The notes: generated by a model from the letters alone, not told the origin. A stretch of 64,000 bases of DNA from Collimonas humicola (GCF_018304945.1 NZ_JAGQEE010000002.1:558001-622000), one strand, 5' to 3'; counted from the first letter of the stretch, positions 14,390-24,143 are shown. A program made the numbers and translations.

Positions 14390-16000
14390 ATGAAAAAGAA
14401 GCGCATCGTCGTCATCGGCTTCGTCGGCACCCAGCTCGATAACGGTTCAGGCAGCGGTCGCTGGGAAAAATGGCGGCCGACGGTGGCGCTGACGCAGCAT
14501 GAAGAGATGGTGGTGGAGCGCTTCGAGCTGCTGTACAGCGGCAAGTATGAAAGCCTGGTGCATCAGGTGCGGCGCGATATCGCGTCGGTCTCGCCGGAAA
14601 CCGAGGTGATCCCGCGCCAGCTGCCGATCGTCGATCCCTGGGATTTTGAAGATGTCTACGGTAGCGTGTTCGACTTCGCCAAGAGCTACCCCTTCGATAC
14701 CGACAACGAGGATTACTGGATCCACATCACCACCGGCTCGCACGTGGTGCAGATCTGCATGTTCCTGATGACTGAAGCGCACTACTTCCCGGGGCGCCTG
14801 CTGCAGTCGTCGCCGCCGCGCCGGCAGACCGTCGGCGATCCGGGCAGCTATACGTTGATCGATCTCGACCTTTCCCGCTATGACCAGATCGCGCAGCGCT
14901 TCTCGCGCGAGCAGGAGGAAGGCGTGGCCTTCCTGAAATCGGGCATTGCCACCCGCAATGCGCGCTTCAATACGATGATCGATGAAATCGAGCGGGTCGC
15001 CATCAAATCCAGGGCGCCCATGCTGCTGATGGGGCCGACCGGCGCCGGCAAGTCGTTTCTGGCGCGGCGCGTGTTCGAGCTGAAGAAGGCGCGCCATCAG
15101 CTGGACGGCAAATTCGTCGAACTCAATTGCGCGACGCTGCATGGCGACGGCGCCGGCTCGACCTTGTTCGGCCACATCAAGGGCGCCTTCACCGGCGCCG
15201 CGGCGGATCGTCCCGGGTTGCTGCGCAGCGCGCACAAGGGCTTGCTGTTCCTGGACGAAATCGGCGAACTCGGCCTGGACGAACAAGCCATGCTGCTGAA
15301 GGCGGTCGAGGAAAAGCGCTTCCTGCCGGTGGGTGGCGATAACGAGGTGCAAAGCGATTTCCAGCTGATCGCCGGCACCAACCGCGATCTGTCGCGCGAA
15401 GTGGTGGCCGGCCGCTTCCGCGAGGACCTGTATGCGCGCATCAATTTGTGGACCTATGAATTGCCGGGCCTGGTGGACCGCTCCGAAGACGTGGAGCCGA
15501 ACATCGACTACCTGCTGGCGCAGTTCGGCGCCGAGAATGGCCAGATGGTCAGGCTCAACAAGGAGGCGCGCGATGTTTATATGCGCTTCGCCATGTCGCC
15601 GGATGCTTTGTGGATGGGGAATTTCAGGGATTTGTCGGCGTCGGTGACGCGCATGGCGACCCTGGCTGACGCCGGCCGCATTACCGATGCCATCGCAGCG
15701 GACGAAATCCGCCGCCTGCAGCGGCTATGGCGTCCCTACGCCGAGCAACCGGCGGCAGCCGGCGCCGTCGATCTCAGCGAAGTGCTGGAACGGGATCAGA
15801 TAGAACAGATGGACCTGTTCGATGTCATGCAGCTGCAAGCGGTGATCGATATCTGCCGCCGCTCGAAATCGATGTCGGATGCCGGCCGCAAATTGTTTGC
15901 CGCATCGCGCAGCGCGAAAGAAAAGCCGAACGATGCGGACCGCCTCAAAAAATACCTGGCCAAATTCGGATTGGGCTGGGAAGCGGTGGCCGGCAGATAG
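14390..16000 (+). CDS. rtcR: RtcR, sigma-54-dependent activator of the RNA-repair operon
   Basis: 536 residues. The N-terminal about 185 residues form the RtcR sensor, known as a CARF-like domain thought to bind RNA-derived ligands (VVIGFVGTQLDNG, HITTGSHV). The AAA+ domain has Walker A GPTGAGKS near 214, the sigma-54 contact motif GAFTGA near 265, and LFLDEIGELGLD as Walker B. The C-terminus has a helix-turn-helix region (SMSDAGRKLFAASR). It is divergent from rsr across 263 bp that hold the sigma-54 promoter. Confidence 0.95.
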   Translation: MKKKRIVVIGFVGTQLDNGSGSGRWEKWRPTVALTQHEEMVVERFELLYSGKYESLVHQVRRDIASVSPETEVIPRQLPIVDPWDFEDVYGSVFDFAKSYPFDTDNEDYWIHITTGSHVVQICMFLMTEAHYFPGRLLQSSPPRRQTVGDPGSYTLIDLDLSRYDQIAQRFSREQEEGVAFLKSGIATRNARFNTMIDEIERVAIKSRAPMLLMGPTGAGKSFLARRVFELKKARHQLDGKFVELNCATLHGDGAGSTLFGHIKGAFTGAAADRPGLLRSAHKGLLFLDEIGELGLDEQAMLLKAVEEKRFLPVGGDNEVQSDFQLIAGTNRDLSREVVAGRFREDLYARINLWTYELPGLVDRSEDVEPNIDYLLAQFGAENGQMVRLNKEARDVYMRFAMSPDALWMGNFRDLSASVTRMATLADAGRITDAIAADEIRRLQRLWRPYAEQPAAAGAVDLSEVLERDQIEQMDLFDVMQLQAVIDICRRSKSMSDAGRKLFAASRSAKEKPNDADRLKKYLAKFGLGWEAVAGR

Positions 16001-16018
16001 GCATTCGCCGCGCCGGCG

Positions 16019-16831
16019 CTATCGCTGGGCCAGCACGGTGTCACGCAGCAGGCGGTCCAGCACGGAAAAATCCTGCTGTTCCGGCTGCAGCGGCGGGGAA
16101 TCGTGGCTGAATCGCTCCAGCGCATGTTCAATGAACTGGTTGATCAGCGGCATGGCTGGCGCATGTTCCGACTCTTTCGCCCGCCGCTTGATGACCAGCA
16201 ATTCTGCAATGGCATCCTTGAGCGCGGCGTCGCTAATGATGGCGTCGACCATATCCTGGAAGCGCATCGGCACGGCGCCGCGCTGCTGTTCTATCCAGAT
16301 GCAGGCGAGCAAGGGCCGCAGCACGTATAAATACTTCTTCAGCCGCACCATCTCTCCTTGCAGATATTCGCGGTAATTTTTCCTGGCCATGTGCAGGTAA
16401 TGATGGAAAGAGCGGTCCGGCCGGCTGACCTGCTCGGCTGCCGCCCGGATCGTGCCCAGGAATGCAGGATCGGCGCGGTAGACGACCGGCGAAGACAGCC
16501 ATTCCACCAGGGTGGCGTTGCCATTGCGCAGCAGCCCGAGCGCCTTGCGCAGGTCCCAGCCGCTGACGTCGTAGACTTCGCTGATCGGCAGTTCAATCAC
16601 GTCCCGTCCCGGGAACACAGTCAGATACCAGTCCGGCTGGTGGGCATAGATGAAGCGCACGTCGTAGTCGCTGTCGGGTGAGGCAAAGCCCCAGCCGCGG
16701 CTGCCCGATTCGCAGGCGAACAGGATTTTCACGGCATGCTCTGCTTCGACTTGAGCAAGCGTGGCGTTGATCTGGGTGCGCACATCGGGGTCTATGGGAT
16801 GTTCGGTGTCGTGATCGTAGGTGGCGGACAT
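16019..16831 (-). CDS. RlaP-type nucleotidyltransferase (Pol-beta fold, COG3541)
   Basis: 270 residues with the polymerase-beta signature GSRGWGFASPDSDYDVRF at 43-60; GSR and the Asp55/Asp57 pair are the nucleotide- and metal-binding residues. LRNGNATLVEWLSSPVVY and the KKYLYVLRPLLA helix fit the family now linked to RNA repair (RlaP). The reaction is not established from sequence; nucleotide addition to RNA ends is the usual proposal. It converges on rtcR with 18 bp between the stops, and so belongs to the same locus though on its own transcript. Confidence 0.82.
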   Translation of the reverse strand: MSATYDHDTEHPIDPDVRTQINATLAQVEAEHAVKILFACESGSRGWGFASPDSDYDVRFIYAHQPDWYLTVFPGRDVIELPISEVYDVSGWDLRKALGLLRNGNATLVEWLSSPVVYRADPAFLGTIRAAAEQVSRPDRSFHHYLHMARKNYREYLQGEMVRLKKYLYVLRPLLACIWIEQQRGAVPMRFQDMVDAIISDAALKDAIAELLVIKRRAKESEHAPAMPLINQFIEHALERFSHDSPPLQPEQQDFSVLDRLLRDTVLAQR

Positions 16832-17004
16832 GGCGCGGATAAAATTGCTTAGCTTAGCCTAATGGGCAAATCAGGACAAATGACTTTGCCGGGTAAATCG
16901 CGACATCGCGCGTCGGCGGCTGGAGCACGCAGTCCGCGCCCATTGCATAGGCAAGTTACTTGGCAGACAATACCAGGGCCAATTACAACCAGCGAGCTGA
17001 CTAT

Positions 17005-19896
17005 ATGATCCTGTGGGGAATTCTTTGCGGTGGGGTGCTGGGTTGGCTGTGGCCTAATGCCGGATATGGCGATGTCGGCGTATTTGCCGGCGGCGTGCTC
17101 GGCCTCGTGGCCGGCCTGGGCTTGCGTTACGCGATCCGGGGAGAAATCGCTGCCGGCAATGAAAAGCTGCGCAAGCAGATGCAAGAATGGTTGAAGAGTC
17201 AGCCAAACCTGGATGGCAGTCCGCCGGCGCCCAATTTGAATCCGGGCGCCAAGCCTGCCATGGACCGGGCGGCCGCGGTGAATGCTTCCGTCTATCCGCC
17301 AGCGCCTCCAGTGATGCCGGCCGCCTCGGCCGGCGCGCCCCTGCCGGATGCTTTGCCCAGGATACAGGCGCCGCCATCGGCGCCTGCAGCGCGCAAACCG
17401 CCTCCTGTTCCGGCGCCGCCCAACCCGCTGGACCTGGCCATCGCCGCCGCCAGGAACTGGCTCCTCGGCGGCAATACCATCATCCGCGCCGGCCTGGTGA
17501 TCCTGTTCATCGGCCTCTCCTTCCTGGCCAGTTACGCCGCCTCTGCCGGCTTGTTTCCGGTGGAATTGCGGCTGGCGGCGGTTGCGGTGGCCGGGATTGC
17601 GCTGCTGGCGGTGGGTTTCGGCAAGCGCCGGATAAAGCCGGCGTTTGCGCTGGCGCTGCAGGGCGGCGGCGTGGCGGTGATCTATCTGACGGTGTTTGCC
17701 GCTTTCCGTTTGTTTAGCCTGATCCCGCCCTTGCCGGCGTTCGGCCTGATGATCGTGGTGTGCGCGCTAAGCTGTGCGCTGGCGCTGTTGCAGGATTCGC
17801 GCGGGCTGGCGGTGGCGGCGTTTGCCGGCGGCTTTGCGGTGCCGCTGCTGCTGTCGACGGGAGGCGGCAGCAGCGTCGGCTTGTTCAGCTATTACACGGT
17901 GCTGAACCTGGCGATCCTGTTCATTGCTTATAAGCGCTCGTGGCGGGTTCTGAATATGGTGGGATTCGTGGCCACTTTCGGCGTTGCCACTACCTGGGGC
18001 GTGCTGAAGTACGATCCGGCGCTGTACCTGAGCTCGCAACTGTTCCTGATTCTGTTCGTGCTGATCTACGTGACGGCGGCGATCCTGTATGCCCGCAATA
18101 CTCCCACCAGGCTTGGGAATGCAGTGGACAGCACCTTGATGTTCGGCACTGCGCTGATCGGCTTTGGCCTGCAAGTCGGGCTGGCCAGCCAGTTCAAGCT
18201 GGGCAGCGCGTTCTCGGCGCTTGGCTTCGCCGCCCTGTATCTGCTGCTGGCCGCCCTGTTGATGCGGCGTGGACGGCAGAACTACCGTCTGATGATCGAA
18301 TCCATGCTGGCCATCGGCATCGGTTTCGTGACGCTGGCGGTGCCGTTGGCGCTGGACGTGCGCTGGACTTCGGCAGTATGGGCGCTGGAAGGCGCCGGCG
18401 CCTTCTGGGTCGGCATGCGCCAGGCGCGCTGGATGCCGCGTGCCTTTGGCCTGCTGCTGCAGGTGGTTGCCGGCGGCGCCTTCCTGGCGGCGCTCGATGA
18501 CAATGTGGCGGCCTGGCCTCTGGCCAACCCGATGTTCATCGGCGCCATGTTCATTGCGCTGCCGGCGCTGGCTATTGCCTGGTGGCTGCGGGCTCCGTTG
18601 CTGCACAGCGATTCGGCCTGGGCCAGGTCCTATGTGAAAGCAGAGGCATTGCTGGCTCAGCCGGCCTACCTGTATGGCTTCGCGTTCTGGTGCCTGGCCT
18701 GGATTGTCGAAGCATGGCGCAGCGTGCCCGGCAGCGAAGCCGGCATGGCAGCGCAGCCCTTGTTCAGCGCCGGCACGCAGCAGTTGCTGACCATGCTGGC
18801 CCTGGTGGCGAGCGCCTGGCTGTGGTCGCTGCTGGGGCGCAAGAGCGGTTGGGCGGTCGCCACCTGGCCGAGCCGCCTTACCCTGTTGCCGCTAGTGCTG
18901 GCGTTGATTGTCCAGGAATTGTCGGATTTCCGCGTTCTCGCTACGCCGGCCTGGGCGATCTGGCTGGCGGCGCTGGCTTTGCATTTCCGCATGCTCTATC
19001 AAAACGATACCGATGCCGGCGCCAGCACCGGCGTACTCAGGCTCAATCGCGCCATGCACGTCGGCGGCGTCTGGCTGCTGACGCTGCTGCTGGCGGATTG
19101 CCTGTGGTTCTGGATCGCCCGCGCCCATCTCTGGCAAACCTCGTGGGCCAGCGTCGTGCTGCTGGTCAGCATCATCGCCATCTTGCTGTTGCTGTCGCTG
19201 TGGGCGGGCAAGGCGAACCGGCTGGCGACGCTGGCGGAATTCGGCTGGCCGCGCAATCCGCATGCGGTGGCTTATTACTGGCATGCGGCGATGCCGCTGG
19301 TGCTGCTGGTGTATGCCGGAGCCTTGCTGATGGCCCTGCTGTCATCCGGGCATACCGAGCCGCTACCGTATATTCCCTTGCTTAATCCCACGGACCTGGC
19401 GTTGGCGCTGGCTTTGGGCGCCCTGCTGTTGTGGCGCCGCGTGGCGAGTGCGGCGCAGCCCTTGCCGGCTGCCGCGGCCTGGGTGGCGCGCAGAGAGACG
19501 CTGCTCGCGCTGGCGGCGCTGGCCTTTGTCGCGCTCAATACGGTCTGGCTGCGCATCGCCCACCATTTCTTCGGCGTCCGCTGGGATGGTCCGGCCTTGT
19601 TCGACAGTTTCGTGGTGCAGACCGGTATCGCCATCCTTTGGACGTTGCTGGCGCTCGGCCTGATGCTGCTGGCGCACCGGCGTGCGCAGCGCGCCTTGTG
19701 GCTGACCGGCGCCGGCCTGCTGGGGCTGGTGGTGGTCAAACTGCTGCTGGTCGATTTGTCGAATGCCGGCGGCGCCGAACGCATCATTACCTTTATTGCC
19801 GTCGGCGTCCTGATGCTGGTGGTCGGTTATTTCGCTCCGCTGCCGCCCAAAGCCTTGGCTGCGCACCCCAATCCTATGGAGAACAAGCAAGCATGA
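17005..19896 (+). CDS. DUF2339 multi-pass membrane protein
   Basis: About 963 residues. A first membrane segment (MILWGILCGGVLGWLWP) is followed by a charged and then Ala/Pro-rich linker, then about 25 more membrane segments to the C-terminus. This is the DUF2339 layout; function is unknown, an envelope role is assumed. I chose the ATG at 17005; a TTG at 16960 would add 15 residues. It overlaps the DUF3999 gene by 4 bp (ATGA), so the two are translationally coupled, as they are in many proteobacteria. Confidence 0.8.
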   Translation: MILWGILCGGVLGWLWPNAGYGDVGVFAGGVLGLVAGLGLRYAIRGEIAAGNEKLRKQMQEWLKSQPNLDGSPPAPNLNPGAKPAMDRAAAVNASVYPPAPPVMPAASAGAPLPDALPRIQAPPSAPAARKPPPVPAPPNPLDLAIAAARNWLLGGNTIIRAGLVILFIGLSFLASYAASAGLFPVELRLAAVAVAGIALLAVGFGKRRIKPAFALALQGGGVAVIYLTVFAAFRLFSLIPPLPAFGLMIVVCALSCALALLQDSRGLAVAAFAGGFAVPLLLSTGGGSSVGLFSYYTVLNLAILFIAYKRSWRVLNMVGFVATFGVATTWGVLKYDPALYLSSQLFLILFVLIYVTAAILYARNTPTRLGNAVDSTLMFGTALIGFGLQVGLASQFKLGSAFSALGFAALYLLLAALLMRRGRQNYRLMIESMLAIGIGFVTLAVPLALDVRWTSAVWALEGAGAFWVGMRQARWMPRAFGLLLQVVAGGAFLAALDDNVAAWPLANPMFIGAMFIALPALAIAWWLRAPLLHSDSAWARSYVKAEALLAQPAYLYGFAFWCLAWIVEAWRSVPGSEAGMAAQPLFSAGTQQLLTMLALVASAWLWSLLGRKSGWAVATWPSRLTLLPLVLALIVQELSDFRVLATPAWAIWLAALALHFRMLYQNDTDAGASTGVLRLNRAMHVGGVWLLTLLLADCLWFWIARAHLWQTSWASVVLLVSIIAILLLLSLWAGKANRLATLAEFGWPRNPHAVAYYWHAAMPLVLLVYAGALLMALLSSGHTEPLPYIPLLNPTDLALALALGALLLWRRVASAAQPLPAAAAWVARRETLLALAALAFVALNTVWLRIAHHFFGVRWDGPALFDSFVVQTGIAILWTLLALGLMLLAHRRAQRALWLTGAGLLGLVVVKLLLVDLSNAGGAERIITFIAVGVLMLVVGYFAPLPPKALAAHPNPMENKQA

Positions 19897-21284
19897 GACA
19901 TTTTCCAGGTTTGAGCTGGCTGGCCGTCGCCTGCGTTCTGGCGACGCCGCTGGCGGCATGGCCGGCAAGCGATCCGAACGTCATGCAATCCTATGCGCTA
20001 CGGCTGCCGGTGCACTTCAACGGCGATGCCTCGTTACAGCGCCTGCTGCTGCCGGCGCAGGTACTGGCGAATCTGCAAAGCGGCGGCATGAGCGACTTGC
20101 GCATCTTCAATGGCCAAGGCCAGCCGCTCTCTATGGCCTGGTCGGATAGCGCCAGTCTGCGGCAAACTGAACATCGTAAGCTGGTCCTGCCGTCATTGCC
20201 GGTCATGGGTGCGCCGGATGCCGGGGATCTCTCCGCTTCCTCATTGCGCATCGAGGAGCAGCAAGGCAAGCGCGTGGTGCAAATCGATAGCGGCGCCGCT
20301 GCCGGCCAGCAGTCCGTAAAAGTGCTGGGCGCCTTGCTGGATACCCGCGCCATCGCCGATCCGGTGGTGGATATGGCGCTCGATGTCGATCTGCCCGATG
20401 CCCAGCCGATTACCTTTACCGTGCAGGCCAGCGCGGATTTGAAAGGCTGGCGGCCGCTGGCGGAAACCGTTTTGTATCGGGCCGGTGCCGGCCATCTTGG
20501 CGCCGACCATGTGGAGTTGCCCGGCGCCAGTCTCAAGGACCAGTATCTGCGCGTAAGCTGGACCGACGCCGGCGGACATGCGGCGCCGGTGACCATGCGC
20601 GGCGCCACCCTGACGACCGCGCGCGGCATCGGCAGCGCGCCCAGGGTCAGTGCTGCCTTGGCCGCGCCGCAGCTGCTCAATCCGTACGAGCTGCGCTTTG
20701 CCCTGCCCTTTGCGACGCCGCTGGCGGCGCTGAAGATCAAGGCGGCGGGGGACAATTTCCTGATCCCGGTCCGGGTGCTGGGCCGTAACGACCCCGGCCA
20801 GCCATGGACCTCGCTCGCAGCCGGCGTCATTTATCATTTGCAGACGGCCGGCAAAGTGCAGGATAGCGCCGCGCTCGAATTGCCGCCGACGGCGTTCCGT
20901 GAAATCAAGATCGAAGCCGACAAGAAGAGCGCCGGGTTCAGCGCGGCGCCGGACATTACCCTGGAGTTCGAACCTGTCCAGATCGTGGCGCTGGTCAGCG
21001 GCCAGCCGCCGTTCACCTTGGCGGCTGGCCTGGCCAATGCAGCCAGTCCCTACCTGCCGATGCAAAGCCTGCTGCCCGGCTATCGCGCGGCGCAAGAAAA
21101 CAGTTTGCCGCTGGCGACGGTCGACGGCGCTGCCGCGGTGGTGCAGGCTACCGCCAGCCGCGACGGGGCGCCGGTCCGCAATCTTGCGCTGTGGGGCGTA
21201 CTGCTGACGGCCGTCTTGGCGCTGGGAGCGATGGCCTGGGTGCTGCTCAAGCAGAATGACAAGGGGCCGGCTGGAGGGCAATGA
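19893..21284 (+). CDS. DUF3999 exported, membrane-anchored protein
   Basis: 463 residues with a signal peptide (WLAVACVLATPLAAWPA), a long beta-rich periplasmic region with repeated strands around residues 30-420, and a C-terminal membrane anchor (LLTAVLALGAMAWVLL). This is the DUF3999 family, which regularly partners DUF2339. The start overlaps the upstream stop in ATGA. The protein probably sits in the periplasm next to the DUF2339 membrane protein; no activity is known. Confidence 0.82.
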   Translation: MRHFPGLSWLAVACVLATPLAAWPASDPNVMQSYALRLPVHFNGDASLQRLLLPAQVLANLQSGGMSDLRIFNGQGQPLSMAWSDSASLRQTEHRKLVLPSLPVMGAPDAGDLSASSLRIEEQQGKRVVQIDSGAAAGQQSVKVLGALLDTRAIADPVVDMALDVDLPDAQPITFTVQASADLKGWRPLAETVLYRAGAGHLGADHVELPGASLKDQYLRVSWTDAGGHAAPVTMRGATLTTARGIGSAPRVSAALAAPQLLNPYELRFALPFATPLAALKIKAAGDNFLIPVRVLGRNDPGQPWTSLAAGVIYHLQTAGKVQDSAALELPPTAFREIKIEADKKSAGFSAAPDITLEFEPVQIVALVSGQPPFTLAAGLANAASPYLPMQSLLPGYRAAQENSLPLATVDGAAAVVQATASRDGAPVRNLALWGVLLTAVLALGAMAWVLLKQNDKGPAGGQ

Positions 21285-21305
21285 TCTTGCAGCCGCTTGT
21301 CTGGC

Positions 21306-22190
21306 TCAGCGCAGATACGGATAAGTGAAGCCAATGAAGTGCACGGCATTGACCGCGATATGGGCGATGATCGGCGCTTCGATGCGCTGTGTGGCGTAAT
21401 AAGCGTAGGCATAGCCGAAGCCGGCGATGGTCGCCAGCATGACATAAACGCCGCCGCCGGCTGCATGCGCCGCGCCGAACAGCAACGCGGAGCAAACCAG
21501 CGCTGCCATCGGACCATGACGAAAGCGCGCCAGCGATGCAGCCAGGCGGTCTTGCAGCACGCCGCGGAAAAAAGCCTCTTCCGCCACCACCGTAAAGAAC
21601 AGATTGGTTGCCAGGAACAGCGCGGTGGTCTGGCTCAGCTTGACATCCGCTTTGACATAGCCGACCCAGGTCGCCGCTCCCAGCACCGCGATCGTGGTCG
21701 CCAGTACTGCCGGCCAGGTTTTTTTCAACAGATCGCGCCAGGCCGCGGCGGAATCCGCGCGGCGGCACAGCAATGCCAGCAGCACCAGGCCGGCGGCGCC
21801 CTTGTCGAAGTTTGCATACTGGCTGAACGGCGCGGCGCCGGCTGACAGCGTCAGGGCGGAAATCAGCAGCGGATTGTTGAATCCCGGCAGGCGGTGCAAG
21901 GCCAACGCCAGCGCCACGATTGCGGCAGCGGCGGTCAGCAGGATGCGGGAAACGGATGGTTGCCTGGCGGTAGCCGCCAGATAGGCTATGCCGCAAAAAA
22001 TCGCCAACGCCGCTGCCGACCAGGGATTGAGGACGCCGGCGGCGAGGCCGCAGCAGGCCGCGGCGACGAAGCATCCGCTCCAGGGCGGCAGCGCCATGCG
22101 CCGGCTGATACGGACAGGCGGCAGCCACACTGCGCAGATCGCCGCAGCAAGCAAGATAAAGGTAAGAGCGGTCAATCCGGAAATAGCCAT
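21306..22190 (-). CDS. CPBP-family intramembrane glutamic protease
   Basis: 294 residues with about eight membrane segments. The CPBP (CAAX protease/bacteriocin-processing) motifs are present: EEAFFRGVLQ with the catalytic Glu pair and Arg, a FGAAHAAGG His motif, and IIAHIAVNAVHF with the last His and Asn. Substrate unknown. It follows a VOC-family gene by 10 bp on the same strand and converges on DUF3999. Confidence 0.85.
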   Translation of the reverse strand: MAISGLTALTFILLAAAICAVWLPPVRISRRMALPPWSGCFVAAACCGLAAGVLNPWSAAALAIFCGIAYLAATARQPSVSRILLTAAAAIVALALALHRLPGFNNPLLISALTLSAGAAPFSQYANFDKGAAGLVLLALLCRRADSAAAWRDLLKKTWPAVLATTIAVLGAATWVGYVKADVKLSQTTALFLATNLFFTVVAEEAFFRGVLQDRLAASLARFRHGPMAALVCSALLFGAAHAAGGGVYVMLATIAGFGYAYAYYATQRIEAPIIAHIAVNAVHFIGFTYPYLR

Positions 22191-22200
22191 GGCGGAAGCG

Positions 22201-22611
22201 TCAGGAAGCCGCCGGCGGCCCCTTCAGCTCCACCACGTTGCCTTCCGGATCGCTGATATAGATCGACGGCCCTTCGCCTTCGGCGCCATTCCTGGAAGCC
22301 AGCGGACCGGCATCGACCCGGTGCGCCAGCAGATGGCTGCGGATGGCGGCTTCGTCGAAGGGTTCGACGCGGAAGCAGAAATGGTCGAGGTTGCGTCCCT
22401 CCTTGCCCGGCGCGGCGCCGCCGGCGCTGCCGAGCTTGCCGTCGACCGGCACCAGGTCGAGCAGCGCACTGCCGGCGCGCAGCTGCACGAGGCCGATTTC
22501 TTCCTGTCGCCGTTCGACGCTGCAGCCCAGCACATCGCAGTAGAAATGCAGCATCTTGCCGAGGTCTGCCACTCTCAAGACCAGGTGGTCGATTTCGCGG
22601 ATTTTTATCAT
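22201..22611 (-). CDS. VOC-family (glyoxalase/dioxygenase-like) protein
   Basis: 136 residues starting MIKIREIDHLVLRVADL, two beta-alpha-beta-beta-beta modules, with DHLVLRV, DHFCFRVEPF and IYISDPEGNVVELKG. The His and Glu metal ligands are in place, so it should bind a divalent metal. It resembles lactoylglutathione-lyase-like and fosfomycin-resistance-like members; the substrate is not evident. The start at 22611 is the one with family-like sequence; the ORF extends further upstream without support. Confidence 0.82.
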   Translation of the reverse strand: MIKIREIDHLVLRVADLGKMLHFYCDVLGCSVERRQEEIGLVQLRAGSALLDLVPVDGKLGSAGGAAPGKEGRNLDHFCFRVEPFDEAAIRSHLLAHRVDAGPLASRNGAEGEGPSIYISDPEGNVVELKGPPAAS

Positions 22612-22651
22612 CTTGGCTTCGTTCAAAATTCTTATTGTAGACCGCCGGCCG

Positions 22652-23101
22652 CTATGGCGTCTTGCGCGACACCACCAGCTTGGAAATGAACAGCTGGACG
22701 ATTTCGCCATGCTGGTTGCGGGTCTCGCTGCGCAGCTTCACCATGCCGCGGTCCGGCCGCGAACGCGAAGGCGTCACCTCCAGCACTTCGCTTTCCACAT
22801 GCAGGATATCGCTGGCGCGGGTCGGGCGCGGCCAGCTCAGTTCGCCGCCGGAACCGATGATGCCGCCCTGCAGCGGCATGCCGCTGGTGACCAGCAGGCG
22901 CATCGTGATGGCGGCCAGCCCGCCAAACAGGGTTTCCCTGGCGGCGGCGTCGCTGAGGTGGAACGGCTGCGGATCGAACTGCTGCGCAAACGCCAGGATC
23001 TGCTGCTCGTCCATGGCGTGCTCGCCGCTGACGAAGAGTGAGCCGACGGTGAGGTCGTCCAGGTACAGCGCGGGTTGCGGGGAACTGCTATGTTGGTTCA
23101 T
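22652..23101 (-). CDS. MaoC-like dehydratase (hot-dog fold)
   Basis: 149 residues. A hot-dog fold with FDPQPFHLSDAAA, the hydratase motif with Asp and His in place, and GLAAITMRLL after it. MaoC-like proteins hydrate or dehydrate acyl-CoA substrates such as enoyl-CoA. It lies 40 bp before the VOC gene on the same strand and may share its transcript. No pathway partner is visible nearby. Confidence 0.85.
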   Translation of the reverse strand: MNQHSSSPQPALYLDDLTVGSLFVSGEHAMDEQQILAFAQQFDPQPFHLSDAAARETLFGGLAAITMRLLVTSGMPLQGGIIGSGGELSWPRPTRASDILHVESEVLEVTPSRSRPDRGMVKLRSETRNQHGEIVQLFISKLVVSRKTP

Positions 23102-23465
23102 GACGGCTTCCTAGGGTTTGTTCAAAGCTTGCGGCGCCCGTCTTCCCAGGCAGGCCGATGCCGGAGAAACGTTGCCTGAATGTGCGCTACCGTACAGATT
23201 CAATCTTACATCGCGCCTACAGTGGCATCATGATTGCGGATAAAGATGCAGCCGCATCTCGATCACTGCGACGCGGCTGTTGCCTGGGCCGCTTGCCGTC
23301 GCTCATGGATGCCGAATCAAGGATGCCTGATCCGATCAGGGATATCGTCCGGAACTGGAGGGCTTGAGGCTTACGTAAAATTGCCAGTTTGTACATGCAT
23401 CGTGAAGTGCGGTATATCATCTGTAACGTTATTCATTTGTCATCCACATCTCGTTGGAGAAAAAA
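23102..23465. other. Gene-free stretch with a possible promoter
   Basis: No convincing gene. A weak sigma-70 pair (TTGTAC at 23389, TATATC at 23413, 18 bp apart) precedes the SYLF lipoprotein gene at 23466. A short ORF at 23158-23367 has no ribosome binding site or family features and is not called. Confidence 0.4.
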
Positions 23466-24056
23466 ATGCAAAAAAAATCCCTATTCCCAAGCAAGACCCT
23501 TGCCGCCGTCGCTGTCGCCCTGGCTAGCGTCACCTTCGCCGGCTGCACCACCACCATGCCAGGCAAGGATGCCAGTTCGCAAACCAGCCGCTCCGACATC
23601 AATGCCGGCATAGACGCCACTTTGTCGAAACTGTACCAGACCGCGCCGGCTTCACGCGAGCTGGTCGCGCGCGCCAAGGGCGTCCTGGTCTTCCCGCAAG
23701 TGCTGCAAGCCAGCTTCGTGCTGGGCGCTGAATACGGCAAGGGCGCGCTGCGCGTCGGCAACCGTACCGAAGGCTATTACAGCACCACTGCCGGTTCCGT
23801 CGGTTTCCAGGCTGGCGCGCAATCGAAAGCCATCGTGCTCTTGTTCATGACGCAAGACGCTTTGGATAAATTCCGCAACAGTAACGGCTGGACCGTCGGC
23901 GCCGACGCCACCGTGGCGCTGGCTAACATCGGCGCCAACGGCAATATCGATACCAACACGGCGCAGCAGCCTATCGTCGGTTTCGTCACCACCAACGGCG
24001 GCCTGATCGCCGGCGTTTCGCTGCAAGGCGCCAAGATCACCAAGATCACGCTGTAA
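23466..24056 (+). CDS. SYLF/YSC84-domain lipoprotein
   Basis: 196 residues. A lipoprotein signal peptide ends with TFAGC (Cys22 or so), then a SYLF domain (residues 40-196): RAKGVLVFPQV, GAEYGKGALRV, SVGFQAGAQSKAIVLLFM, and a glycine-rich beta-barrel ending GVSLQGAKITKI. SYLF proteins bind lipids; bacterial copies are periplasmic or outer-membrane-attached. The ATG at 23466 follows TTGGAG with 6 bp spacing. A strong terminator at 24087 follows. Confidence 0.85.
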   Translation: MQKKSLFPSKTLAAVAVALASVTFAGCTTTMPGKDASSQTSRSDINAGIDATLSKLYQTAPASRELVARAKGVLVFPQVLQASFVLGAEYGKGALRVGNRTEGYYSTTAGSVGFQAGAQSKAIVLLFMTQDALDKFRNSNGWTVGADATVALANIGANGNIDTNTAQQPIVGFVTTNGGLIAGVSLQGAKITKITL

Positions 24057-24086
24057 GCAGCGCAGCCTCAGGCAGTCCTGAAGTCG

Positions 24087-24117
24087 ATACGGCATCTTCG
24101 GATGCCGTATTTTTTTA
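24087..24117 (+). terminator. Terminator after the SYLF lipoprotein gene
   Basis: A perfect 10 bp stem ATACGGCATC/GATGCCGTAT with a UUCG loop and a seven-T tract. Minus-strand reading also gives an A/T-flanked stem, so it may serve the convergent AI-2E-type gene too. Confidence 0.9.
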
Positions 24118-24143
24118 TCCGCGGCGATTTGCCAGATCCGATC

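Noticed and set aside
23158-23367. 69-residue ORF in the gap before the SYLF gene
   Set aside because: No ribosome binding site, no family features, codon use random.
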